Positions 46,250-54,082 of a DNA stretch of 64,000 bases are shown piece by piece (within the stretch, counting starts at the first letter, position 1; every line of letters starts with the position of its first letter). The DNA is taken from assembly GCA_019359325.1 (NCBI GenBank), contig JAHHHN010000019.1, forward strand, positions 59,874-123,873. The letters run 5' to 3'. Position numbers and translations under genes: made by a program. Source of the stretch: Mojavia pulchra JT2-VF2 (lineage in GTDB: Bacteria > Cyanobacteriota > Cyanobacteriia > Cyanobacteriales > Nostocaceae). Under the pieces are notes generated by a model. It had not been told where the DNA came from. It made no database searches and saw only the letters and a list, made by a program, of their open reading frames with translations.

Positions 46250-47165
46250 TATTCGGTTTCACCACCTTGGCTATGCCAAAGGCGACAGCAAAGCAAACCG
46301 CAGAGCCAACAAGCCCAGCAATACTAGTGCCAATTGTTCCTAAACCTTCAATGCTGTAGTCAGCTAAGGGCGTTGGCACAGCAACCCGCACCTGTTCGGC
46401 TAAGTCGATGAAGCCTAAGTTTTCAGCAACTCTTTCCAAGCCATCAGGCCAAGCCGAGGCAAAAAGTGACAGTACGCCTGCAATTAGAAGAATGCTCACA
46501 ACAGGTACTAACCATCCTTGAAATTCTTGCTGCTCCCCTGGTAGTAAATCTGGTCTTTCCCTAGCAAGGTAAACCAATACGCCCCCGGTAATTAACCCCT
46601 CACCAATGCCAATCAGAATATGAGTACCAGTCATTGCTGCTAAAACTATACCTGCTGGTGCGGTTCCAGAAAGAGCTAACTCAATGGCACAAGCTATAGA
46701 TGCTACTACTACACTCACACCTGCGGCAATGCCAGCCGCTAAGGGTAAGCGCCCTTTAGAGCCACCAAACAGTCGCTGCAAAGTTTGAGTTAACACCCAG
46801 CCAACCCAAACACCAATTACTGCCATGTTTAAAATATTTGCACCTAATGCTGTGATGCCACCATCAGCAAACAGCACAGCTTGGATTATTAATACCGTAG
46901 CAATGCATAATGTCCCAGCCCAAGGGCTGCCTAAGACAACCGCTGCTAAGGCTCCTCCTAACAAGTGACCACTAGTGCCTCCTGCCACAGGAAAATTAAT
47001 CATCTGGGCTGCAAAAATAAAAGCTGTGGTTAAGCCCAGTATCGGAGCGCGACGAATACCAAAAGCGTCTTGCGATCGCCCTAATGCAATGAAGAGTGCT
47101 GCCGCACTCGCCAAACCGGTAGCTCCTGCCACCGGCACAGAAACAAATCCATCAGGAATATGCAT
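46242..47165 (-). CDS. cbiM: Nickel/cobalt ECF permease CbiM with fused PDGLE domain
   Basis: This 307-aa membrane protein is the substrate-specific component. MHIPDGFVSVPVAG is the conserved CbiM/NikM N-terminus, whose Met-His residues bind the metal and must stay at the very start, so the ATG at 47165 is firm. The core (to about 205) has about seven helices with GGTSGHLLGGALAAVVLG. The C-terminal extension contains SAWPDGLERVAE (PDGLE, CbiN/NikN-like domain) followed by a final helix, a fused small subunit. Nickel or cobalt cannot be told apart from this; no B12 riboswitch was seen upstream, which mildly favours nickel. Confidence 0.9.
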   Translation of the reverse strand: MHIPDGFVSVPVAGATGLASAAALFIALGRSQDAFGIRRAPILGLTTAFIFAAQMINFPVAGGTSGHLLGGALAAVVLGSPWAGTLCIATVLIIQAVLFADGGITALGANILNMAVIGVWVGWVLTQTLQRLFGGSKGRLPLAAGIAAGVSVVVASIACAIELALSGTAPAGIVLAAMTGTHILIGIGEGLITGGVLVYLARERPDLLPGEQQEFQGWLVPVVSILLIAGVLSLFASAWPDGLERVAENLGFIDLAEQVRVAVPTPLADYSIEGLGTIGTSIAGLVGSAVCFAVAFGIAKVVKPNNA

Positions 47166-47176
47166 GATGTGCCCTA

Positions 47177-47198
47177 TGTGTAATGTCTTGTGTAATGT
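47177..47198 (-). promoter_or_regulatory. Direct repeat just upstream of cbiM
   Basis: On the minus strand ACATTACACA occurs twice (47198-47189 and 47186-47177) separated by 2 bp, a 12-bp period, 12-33 bp before the cbiM ATG. It could be an operator for a metal-responsive repressor or only a chance leader repeat. Confidence 0.35.
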
Positions 47199-47914
47199 TT
47201 TTATTCACACAAACTTAGTTAATGTAATTGCGGCATCAAATTAATAAAAAACAGAAAATGTACCCTGTTTGCAATGCCCTCGTGGGGGATTATATCGTGT
47301 TACTTATGGCAGATTGACAATAAAATATGCGTTAAATAATATACTTATTTTTTCTAACATGAATTTTTGTGAATTTTATTTTTTAGATTAGGTACTAAAC
47401 TTTAGCAAAACCCACTTTTAGACGATACTATGCATAGAAGTTAAGCTTTTTACAGCTTTTTTTTGGTTGATAAATATTTATATTTATCTATATCTATAAG
47501 TAGATTGTCTTGATATTTATCTATTTTGTATTAGTATTTTTTTGAAGATATGTCATCATTAGTAAGTATTGAATAATATAATTTCAACCTTGGTTAAAAA
47601 TTTTTCCAGGCTATAAAAGGTTGAATATTATTTTGTTTTTAGGAATGAAATTAAGTTGTCATTAGCAGCCCATCTGTTGGCTAAAGAAATAAATTTATCA
47701 AGAATAAACAGCAATTTAATTTTTAAAGTAAAAAATATAACTATTTAGTAAATAAAAACATTTAAATAAATTACTGAAATAAAAATATCTCTAGCAGAAA
47801 TATTCCTATTTTATCTTCCTTGGTGCGCTTGGTGGTTAGTTAAAAAGCAATTTTCACGACTTAGATATGATTGCTAAATTTACACCCAGAATTAGCCGTT
47901 GGAAACTACTTGAG
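47199..47914. other. AT-rich divergent spacer, cbiM to multicopper oxidase
   Basis: About 700 bp of very AT-rich sequence separates the two divergent metal operons. I see no gene, riboswitch or strong hairpin; the promoters of both operons should lie at its ends. Confidence 0.45.
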
Positions 47915-47931
47915 AATTATTGACAATAATT
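47915..47931 (+). promoter_or_regulatory. Fur-box-like palindrome upstream of the iron locus
   Basis: AATTATTGACAATAATT is a perfect 8+1+8 inverted repeat, rich in the A/T pattern of Fur boxes (compare the consensus GATAATGATAATCATTATC). It lies 77 bp before the multicopper oxidase ATG, in promoter position, ahead of a locus with FTR1-type iron uptake genes. Iron-dependent repression by FurA is a reasonable inference. Confidence 0.6.
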
Positions 47932-48008
47932 ATTAAGTCCTTTAATATACACAAAGCAATTGCAAATATTTTGCAACTTTATGTTTAGCGCTAACCGTTA
48001 TTAATGTC

Positions 48009-48998
48009 ATGCCCAACAACTTAGCTTTGGGGAAAGAACAACTTTGGAGCCGCCGTCAACTGCTAAAGCTAGGTGTATGTGGTACTGGTATGATCGGAGC
48101 GGCAGCGCTTTTGCAGATGGCGAATGGAAAAATTAAATCAATTGTGAAAGTGCCACCTGTCGAAATAGAAGCAGCTCAAGGCGTTGCTCAACCGATGAAG
48201 GTGCTAAGAGATTTTGATTATGGGACACTGAAGCGAGAAAATGGACGCATCATCCGCGAATTTAGCTTGACTGCGAGTACTTCTATAATTGAGCTTAATA
48301 GTGCTGTCTCCTATAACATCTGGGATTTAAACGGTCGTATACCAGGGCCGACGCTACGGGCCAAACAGGGCGATCGCGTGCGGATATTATTTCTCAATAA
48401 GGCTGGACATTCTCACTCTTTACATTTTCATGGGGTTCATCCATCAAATATGGATGGTGTGCGCCCAGTCAGCAATGGTAGTGCCACAATTTATGAATTT
48501 GATGCTGAACCCTACGGTGTTCACTTATATCACTGCCATATAGAACCAGTTACCCGTCATATCGCCAAAGGGCTATACGGGATGTTTATCATCGATCCGC
48601 CTAATCCTCGTCCGCCAGCTGATGAGATCGTACTAGTGATGGCTGGTTATGACGTGAATGATGATAGCCGTAATGAATATTACGCTTTCAATGGGCCGCC
48701 TCACTACTACATGGACAATCCGATCCGCATTTACCAAAATCAGTTGATTCGGCTGTATGTCCTCAACATCATTGAATACGATCCAGCAGTGACATTTCAC
48801 CTTCATGCCAACTTCTTTGATGTCTATCGAACTGGTATGACTCTGACTCCCAGCGAGAAAACTGATGTAATTACGATGGGTGTAGCAGAAAGGCACATCT
48901 TAGAATTTGCCTTTCGCTATCCAGGTAAGTATATGTTTCATCCTCATCAGGATGCGATCGCAGAAAACGGTTGCATGGGTCAATTTGAAGTAATTTAG
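48009..48998 (+). CDS. Tat-exported two-domain multicopper oxidase (putative ferroxidase)
   Basis: This is a 329-aa protein. The N-terminus has a twin-arginine signal (SRRQLLKLGVCGTGMIGAAA, about 14-33). Copper ligands: HSHSLHFHGVHPSN (about 137-150), HLYHCHIEPVTRH (about 176-188, type 1 His-Cys-His) and, in the second domain, FHLHANFFD (about 265) and MFHPHQDAIAENGCMGQF (about 308-325). This is the compact two-domain arrangement rather than the three-domain laccase. Followed by an HhH lipoprotein, a ferritin-like protein and the FTR1 permease, it probably oxidises Fe2+ for import, in the manner of Fet3-Ftr1. A Fur-like site precedes it. Confidence 0.85.
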   Translation: MPNNLALGKEQLWSRRQLLKLGVCGTGMIGAAALLQMANGKIKSIVKVPPVEIEAAQGVAQPMKVLRDFDYGTLKRENGRIIREFSLTASTSIIELNSAVSYNIWDLNGRIPGPTLRAKQGDRVRILFLNKAGHSHSLHFHGVHPSNMDGVRPVSNGSATIYEFDAEPYGVHLYHCHIEPVTRHIAKGLYGMFIIDPPNPRPPADEIVLVMAGYDVNDDSRNEYYAFNGPPHYYMDNPIRIYQNQLIRLYVLNIIEYDPAVTFHLHANFFDVYRTGMTLTPSEKTDVITMGVAERHILEFAFRYPGKYMFHPHQDAIAENGCMGQFEVI

Positions 48999-49116
48999 TT
49001 GATAAAAAATCTCATTATATGCCAAAGTACAATCTATGACATAGTGTCAAGCCTAACTGCTGTTAGTAGCTTGAAAAGTTTTAATTACTACCTTCTAAGT
49101 ATCGTCATAAACAACA

Positions 49117-50190
49117 ATGATCAAATACCGCTATATCTGCTTAACTGTCGCGGCTGCGGCAATAGTTAGTTTAAGTGCCTGTGATGGTACGCCTCAAGCA
49201 GAAAATCCATCTACACCAGCTGGTAACACCACGGCGCAGGTCACTGAAGCTACAAGTCACAGCAATCACGGTGGCAAAGCGAAAATCAACATTAATACTG
49301 CTATCTTGTCCGAGTTGGATAAATTTGAAGCAAAGTTAGGCGTCCCAGCCTTATCGAATAAAATTCAGGCAAATCGACCTTATGCTAATCCAGAAGATTT
49401 AGTTAGCAAAAAAGTGATTACTCAGGAACAGTTCGACCAAATCAAGGACTCGGTGACTGTTCAAGAAGTAGTCCTTACAGGTGAGGCGAAAGATGTTGAT
49501 TACATGACCAAGCTGGGGTTAATGAAAGGGCATCTTTTGGTAGCGAAAGAACTGTTGGATCAAAATCAACCAAAACAGGCTGAACCTCATATTGGACATC
49601 CAGTTGAGGAAATTTATGTTGATGTAGAAGACCAACTCAACGATCGCAAAGTCAAAGAATTCAAGACTAGTTTGGTGAGTTTGCAAGATTTAGTCAAATC
49701 TAATCCCAAGAATGCCAAACTGAAAACTGATTTTACCTCTTCAGTGCAAGCAGTTGATGGAGCGATCGCCGCTTTGCCAGCAGATCAACGCTCGAAGCCA
49801 GGATTTGTGCTACAGGTAATTAATGGATTGCTAGATGCAGCCAACTCAGAATATGGAGCTGCGATCGCTAACGGTAAAGTATCTGCTGCAATTGAATATC
49901 AAGACTCTCGCGGCTTTGTAATCTACGCTAATGATTTATATAAAGGCATTTCTAGCCAAGTAGCGCAAACAAACCCTGAAGCACACAAAGCAATTGAGGC
50001 TAGTTTAGCTGACCTCGTTAAAGTTTGGCCTGCTGCCGTTCCCCCAGCTACTCCAGTCAAAACCCCTGAGGATGTTAACAAGCTGGTAAAAACTATTGAG
50101 CAAAACTCTCAAAAAGTCATTAACACAACTAGCACTAAAGCACAGCGATCGCAGGTTAACTTAATGGGAGGCGCAGAAACACAAGTTTAA
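49117..50190 (+). CDS. Lipoprotein with helix-hairpin-helix motif and EfeO-like helical region
   Basis: This 357-aa protein has a lipoprotein signal ending LSACDG (lipid on Cys about 22) and a His-rich linker (TSHSNHGGK). Then comes a ComEA-like helix-hairpin-helix segment with KININTAILSELDKF and IQANRPYANPEDLVSKKVI (about 55-105). The C-terminal 230 residues are helical with MKGHLLVAKELLDQNQPKQAEPHIGHP-type sequence, whose spaced His and Glu could bind metal, reminiscent of the helical parts of EfeO or FTR1-associated proteins. It sits between the multicopper oxidase and FTR1 and is inferred to be an extracytoplasmic iron-handling partner. Function is unproven. Confidence 0.72.
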   Translation: MIKYRYICLTVAAAAIVSLSACDGTPQAENPSTPAGNTTAQVTEATSHSNHGGKAKININTAILSELDKFEAKLGVPALSNKIQANRPYANPEDLVSKKVITQEQFDQIKDSVTVQEVVLTGEAKDVDYMTKLGLMKGHLLVAKELLDQNQPKQAEPHIGHPVEEIYVDVEDQLNDRKVKEFKTSLVSLQDLVKSNPKNAKLKTDFTSSVQAVDGAIAALPADQRSKPGFVLQVINGLLDAANSEYGAAIANGKVSAAIEYQDSRGFVIYANDLYKGISSQVAQTNPEAHKAIEASLADLVKVWPAAVPPATPVKTPEDVNKLVKTIEQNSQKVINTTSTKAQRSQVNLMGGAETQV

Positions 50191-50330
50191 AATGAGTGAG
50201 AAGCGAGGAAATAGTTAGGGGTCAAGAGTGAAGATAGTCTTGGCTTTTAAGGCTGAAGGAAGTATCACTCATCACTTCTAACTTATTACTCATCAGTCTC
50301 CATTCGTCACTTTGCTTAACTTAACAACAG

Positions 50331-50765
50331 ATGCAAGATCTTGACCATAAAAAGACCATCGACTTACTAAACGCCATCATGGAGTTTGAACTAGCTGGGG
50401 TAGTGCGCTATACACATTATTCCCTGATGGTGACTGGCCCTAACCGCATTCCAATTGTGGCTTTTTTCAAAGCGCAGGCGAGTGAGTCTTTACTCCATGC
50501 ACAACAAGTAGGAGAAATACTCACAGGTTTAGAAGGACATCCTTCGCTCAAAATCGCCCCAATGGAAGAAACTTACCAGCACTCAGTCAAGGATATCTTG
50601 GCTGAAAGCTTATCCCATGAAAAGAAGGCGCTGGATCTGTATAAAAATCTGTTGGAGACTGTCACTAATGCCAGTATCTACCTAGAAGAATTCGCTCGTG
50701 GCATGATTGGTCAAGAAGAAATGCATAATCTTGAACTGAAAAAAATGTTACGCGATTTTAGCTAG
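50331..50765 (+). CDS. Ferritin-like/bacterioferritin-like protein
   Basis: This 144-aa four-helix-bundle protein has candidate di-iron ligands Glu in NAIMEFELAGVVRYTHYS (about 15-32), ESLLHAQQ (Glu-x3-His, about 53-60), SLSHEKKALDLY and GQEEMHNLELKKML (ExxH, about 128). The helices and ligand spacing fit the ferritin/bacterioferritin/Dps group. It lies in the iron locus between the lipoprotein and FTR1, so storage or delivery of imported iron is plausible. It has no signal peptide, so it is cytosolic. It is shorter than a typical bacterioferritin by about 15 residues. Confidence 0.8.
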   Translation: MQDLDHKKTIDLLNAIMEFELAGVVRYTHYSLMVTGPNRIPIVAFFKAQASESLLHAQQVGEILTGLEGHPSLKIAPMEETYQHSVKDILAESLSHEKKALDLYKNLLETVTNASIYLEEFARGMIGQEEMHNLELKKMLRDFS

Positions 50766-50769
50766 TAGC

Positions 50770-50863
50770 TAATAATCAGTAGTCAGTACAAAGTAATCAG
50801 TAAATAAGCTGATAACTGCTAACTGGCTACTGTTAACTGATCACTGATAACTGCCAACGGACA
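50770..50863. repeat. Degenerate heptamer repeats before the FTR1 gene
   Basis: Units of the ACTGATAACTG/AATCAGTA type fill the spacer up to the FTR1 start. STRR type. Confidence 0.6.
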
Positions 50864-51814
50864 ATGAATTTTACTACTGCCTTACCTACTTTTGTGATTA
50901 CACTCCGAGAAGGAGTGGAAGCTGCTCTTGTTGTTGGAATTGTGCTGGCCTTGTTGAAAAAAGCCAAACAATCTCAACTTAACCCTTGGGTATATGCTGG
51001 TGTCGGTGTCGGTATTGCCGTCAGCGCATTGATAGGTGTGCTATTTAGTGTGTTAATTCAAGCACTAGGAGCAATTAATCCTCAATACACCTCCGTGGTT
51101 GAGCCAATGCTGGAGGGTATTTTCAGTGTGCTAGCAATTATAATGCTCAGCTGGATGCTCATCTGGATGACAAAACAAGCCAGATTCATGAAAGCTACTG
51201 TTGAGGGAGCTGTAACAGAAGCGTTGACACAAAACTCAAATGCTGGTTGGGGTGTTTTTACTTTAATTTTAGTTGCAGTAATCCGCGAAGGCTTTGAAAC
51301 TGTTCTTTTCATTGCTGCTAATTTTCAACAAGGATTTATGCCTGCGGTAGGTGCTATTAGTGGATTAGCGGCGGCGGTTGCAATTGGTGTACTGCTTTTT
51401 AAATGGGGTGTCAAAATCAATATCCGGCAATTTTTCCAGGTAATGGGTGTTTTATTAGTGCTGATAGTTGCTGGTTTAGTAGTTTCAGCTTTGAAACATT
51501 TTGACGAAGCTGTAGCTAACTATGCCCTCAGCAGTCGCGCTACAGAAAGTCTTTGTTTCTATTATGAACGTTTTACCAAAGTTCACTCTTGTATTTTGGG
51601 GCCAATGGTTTGGAATACCTCAAAAGTTTTGCCTGATCAACAGTTTCCCGGTGTTATTCTTAAGTCTTTGTTTGGCTATCGGGAAAACCTCTATCTCGTA
51701 CAAGCAGTGGGATACTTGGCATTTCTATTGAGCATTGGCGGTCTTTATTTCCGCAGTATAACTGGCAGTTCTCCTTCAGTTGCAAAGAATATGCGTTCTG
51801 TTAAAAACCCATAG
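50864..51814 (+). CDS. FTR1 family iron permease
   Basis: This 316-aa membrane protein has seven predicted helices. The two RExxE iron-binding motifs are REGVEA in ITLREGVEAALVVGIVLALL (about 12-31) and REGFET in VIREGFETVLFIA (about 144). It imports ferric iron across the plasma membrane, normally after oxidation by a multicopper ferroxidase, and one is encoded at 48009. A C-terminal loop with two Cys (ATESLCFYYERFTKVHSC) is unusual and may face the periplasm. No EfeB-type peroxidase is seen. Fe2+ is most likely oxidised by the multicopper oxidase, as in the yeast Fet3-Ftr1 system. Confidence 0.92.
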   Translation: MNFTTALPTFVITLREGVEAALVVGIVLALLKKAKQSQLNPWVYAGVGVGIAVSALIGVLFSVLIQALGAINPQYTSVVEPMLEGIFSVLAIIMLSWMLIWMTKQARFMKATVEGAVTEALTQNSNAGWGVFTLILVAVIREGFETVLFIAANFQQGFMPAVGAISGLAAAVAIGVLLFKWGVKINIRQFFQVMGVLLVLIVAGLVVSALKHFDEAVANYALSSRATESLCFYYERFTKVHSCILGPMVWNTSKVLPDQQFPGVILKSLFGYRENLYLVQAVGYLAFLLSIGGLYFRSITGSSPSVAKNMRSVKNP

Positions 51815-51862
51815 ATTCTGTAAACTATTAGGTTTATATAATATCTTTCTTCAATTATCTAT

Positions 51863-51882
51863 ACAGGCTCAAACCTGTTTTA
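51863..51882 (+). terminator. Weak terminator-like hairpin after FTR1
   Basis: ACAGG (51863-51867) and CCTGT (51874-51878) form a 5-bp stem with a 6-nt loop, followed by TTT. It lies between the convergent FTR1 and binding-protein genes. Confidence 0.35.
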
Positions 51883-51888
51883 AAAAAA

Positions 51889-52788
51889 CTAATTAACTTT
51901 TGATGTAGACAAAGCTTGCTGCAATTGCTGACAAGCTTTTTCGATTGCATCGATACTACCTGGATTTACAAGTCCATAGTAGTCAAAACTATAAACTCGA
52001 TTATTCTTAGTTGCTTGTAGTTGCTGCCAAAAAGTTTCTTTTTTCAAAGAATCTAAAAGTTGCGGGTCAGTATTGTTAACAACGATTAAAATTTCTGGAT
52101 TTGCTGCTAAGACTTTCTCAGCCGAAAGTGTTACATACCCACCTATTGGACTTTTTTCTTGTAATTCTGCTACTAGGTTTTTTGCCTGAAATTTTTCTAG
52201 TAAATCCCCAGCCCAACTATTTTTGTTTGGTGCTAAAATTGGTTGGCGGCTAACCAGTACAAGAGTAGAAAGACTTTGAGTTGGCTTATCTAGTAAAAAA
52301 CTTTTGTAGCGGTTTAATAAAGGCTGAGGATCAGCATCAATTAAATCAGCAAGTTTTTGTGTCAATTTTTCTAGAGACTCCCAACTATTAACTTGGGTAA
52401 GAAAAGTATTAATTCCTAGTTGCTTGAGTTTTTGAATTGGTTGGGTAGAAAAGCCTTCTGCACCAATAACTAAATCTGGTTTTAGGGCTACAATTTTTTC
52501 TAAATTGGGTGGGCTTTGCCCCTCACTCACACGAGGAATATTTTTGAAACTTGGATTATCTTTAAATAATTTGCTACCAGTAATACCTACAAGCTTTGTT
52601 TTATCCAGTTGATGAATAATATCGGCAGAAAGGGATGAGAGAGCTACAACTCTTTGAGCAGGTTTTTTTACTAAATCATTGGTAGTAGGGATTTGTGTTT
52701 GTGGTTGCTGAATAGTTGCAGTGCTACAAGCAGTTAAAACCATACTTAGCAAAAATGTTAAAGCTGATAATATCCAACGACGATGCAT
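51889..52788 (-). CDS. ABC transporter substrate-binding lipoprotein (Fe-siderophore/cobalamin type)
   Basis: This is a protein of about 299 aa, starting MHRRWILSALTFLLSMVLTA with lipobox LTAC; AAGGA lies 8 nt before this ATG. The frame opens 31 codons earlier, but the signal peptide and ribosome-binding site fix 52788. The mature part is a class III (BtuF/FhuD/TroA-like) binding protein: RVVALSSLSADIIHQLDKTK and KLVGITG (about 45-75), NLEKIVALKPDLVIGAEGFS (about 98-117), then a helical backbone and the second lobe with VLAANPEILIVVNNT. No permease or ATPase is adjacent. It is convergent with FTR1; iron chelate or cobalamin is the likely ligand. Confidence 0.82.
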   Translation of the reverse strand: MHRRWILSALTFLLSMVLTACSTATIQQPQTQIPTTNDLVKKPAQRVVALSSLSADIIHQLDKTKLVGITGSKLFKDNPSFKNIPRVSEGQSPPNLEKIVALKPDLVIGAEGFSTQPIQKLKQLGINTFLTQVNSWESLEKLTQKLADLIDADPQPLLNRYKSFLLDKPTQSLSTLVLVSRQPILAPNKNSWAGDLLEKFQAKNLVAELQEKSPIGGYVTLSAEKVLAANPEILIVVNNTDPQLLDSLKKETFWQQLQATKNNRVYSFDYYGLVNPGSIDAIEKACQQLQQALSTSKVN

Positions 52789-53312
52789 ATTAAAATCCTT
52801 AGTGGCTGTATATGAGATGAATAGCAAACTCAGCACCACACTACTCAAAATTAGCAAATAATAGTTACAATTTTGTCGCACAAATGTTGCGATCGCCTCT
52901 GACAGTGCGCTCCATCGCTTCTTGTTTCTTTATGCTTATAGTTCAGACAAGCAGGATAATATATCTAAAAATCAGTATTTTATTATACAAATAATTTTAG
53001 TGAATATAGAAAAAGGCGAATACAAACATAAGCCACAATTCCTAAGGGATATATGGCTGTCTTACTCGCCGTTATCTATACAAGGTTTATTGAGAAATGC
53101 TTTATTTAATATATATTAATAGCCGAAGATATAATTGTTTATTCGGTAACAAATGTGCTGATTTTTCAATAAATTTAAGTAAAATTTACTACTGACTATC
53201 ATGGTTCACTGAAGCTTTAAGATTTTACTTTGCGATCGCCGATGAAATTACTGTTAATGAGATATTCTACTGCATAGGTGGGTGGTAAATTCCGCAATAC
53301 AGTAAAAGCCAG
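52789..53312. other. AT-rich spacer
   Basis: This is the upstream region of the binding-protein gene and the downstream region of mobA. An open stretch at 52922-53119 has no ribosome-binding site or recognisable features. Nothing else is supported. Confidence 0.4.
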
Positions 53313-54020
53313 CTACATTTCATTCAAAGCTAAATCTTCTGGTGTATTACAGTTAAAAAACATTTCCGGTTCTGGCAAATCTAAAACTTGTACAGAATGT
53401 TGGTTTAGCCATTCCTGAAATGATCGCCCCCCTTGGTTGATAAACTCTAAAAGTTGAGGTAAACAGTCACGGCGATAAAAACCACATAAAGGTTCCCATC
53501 CTTTAGCATGATGAGCCAAAGCTGCGATCGCTTCATCTCCCACACTATCAAGTCTAACTATCCATTCTTGCAACACCTCAACCCGTAGCTTAGGCAAATC
53601 ACAGGCTAGCAGCAACACCCATTTCGTTTGTACCTGCGCCAGTCCCTGGGCAAACCCCACAAGTGGCCCTTGGGTATTGGGAGCAGAGGACGGTGGAGAG
53701 GATGGGGGAGTTGGGGAAGCTGGGAAAGCAGAGGAGATTAGGGAATTTTCTGAATTTTCTAAACTCTGTAACTTCCCGCTTACTGAAGCCAGAGGAATTT
53801 CTCGGATAAACTGACAACCCGGCAAACCCAAGTTTTGGTAACGTTCCGGCCAGGGAGTGACCACATAAACCGTATTAGTACAAGCTTTAGCAACTCCACA
53901 AACAAAGTGTAATAACGGTATCCCTTGAATTGGAATTAGGGCTTTATCCTGACCCATACGTGAACTTTTACCACCTGCTAGAACGATGGCGGTTAATTTG
54001 TTACGGAAGTCAGTAGTCAT
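53313..54020 (-). CDS. mobA: Molybdenum cofactor guanylyltransferase MobA
   Basis: This 235-aa enzyme attaches GMP to molybdopterin to form the bis-MGD cofactor used by, for example, nitrate reductase. The N-terminal nucleotide-binding motif is VLAGGKSSRMGQDKA (about 13-27); LLLACDLPKL (about 136-145) supplies the Mg2+-binding Asp. Residues about 80-117 are a low-complexity Ser/Pro-rich insertion (SPTPPSSPPSSAPNTQ) encoded by degenerate heptamer repeats at about 53670-53783, absent from normal MobA. It is placed in a surface loop and may be tolerated. The following gene is the DUF255 protein, 62 bp upstream on the same strand. Confidence 0.88.
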   Translation of the reverse strand: MTTDFRNKLTAIVLAGGKSSRMGQDKALIPIQGIPLLHFVCGVAKACTNTVYVVTPWPERYQNLGLPGCQFIREIPLASVSGKLQSLENSENSLISSAFPASPTPPSSPPSSAPNTQGPLVGFAQGLAQVQTKWVLLLACDLPKLRVEVLQEWIVRLDSVGDEAIAALAHHAKGWEPLCGFYRRDCLPQLLEFINQGGRSFQEWLNQHSVQVLDLPEPEMFFNCNTPEDLALNEM

Positions 54021-54082
54021 GAGTCATTCATTGGTTAACAGTTATTAATTCCCCGTGTCCCCCAGTCCCCAGTCCCTAATCC

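Noticed and set aside
47166..47300. Cobalamin riboswitch upstream of cbiM
   Set aside because: I looked for a B12-box-type conserved core on the minus strand and did not find it.
52922..53119. Plus-strand 65-aa frame
   Set aside because: AT-rich and without start context or recognisable motif.
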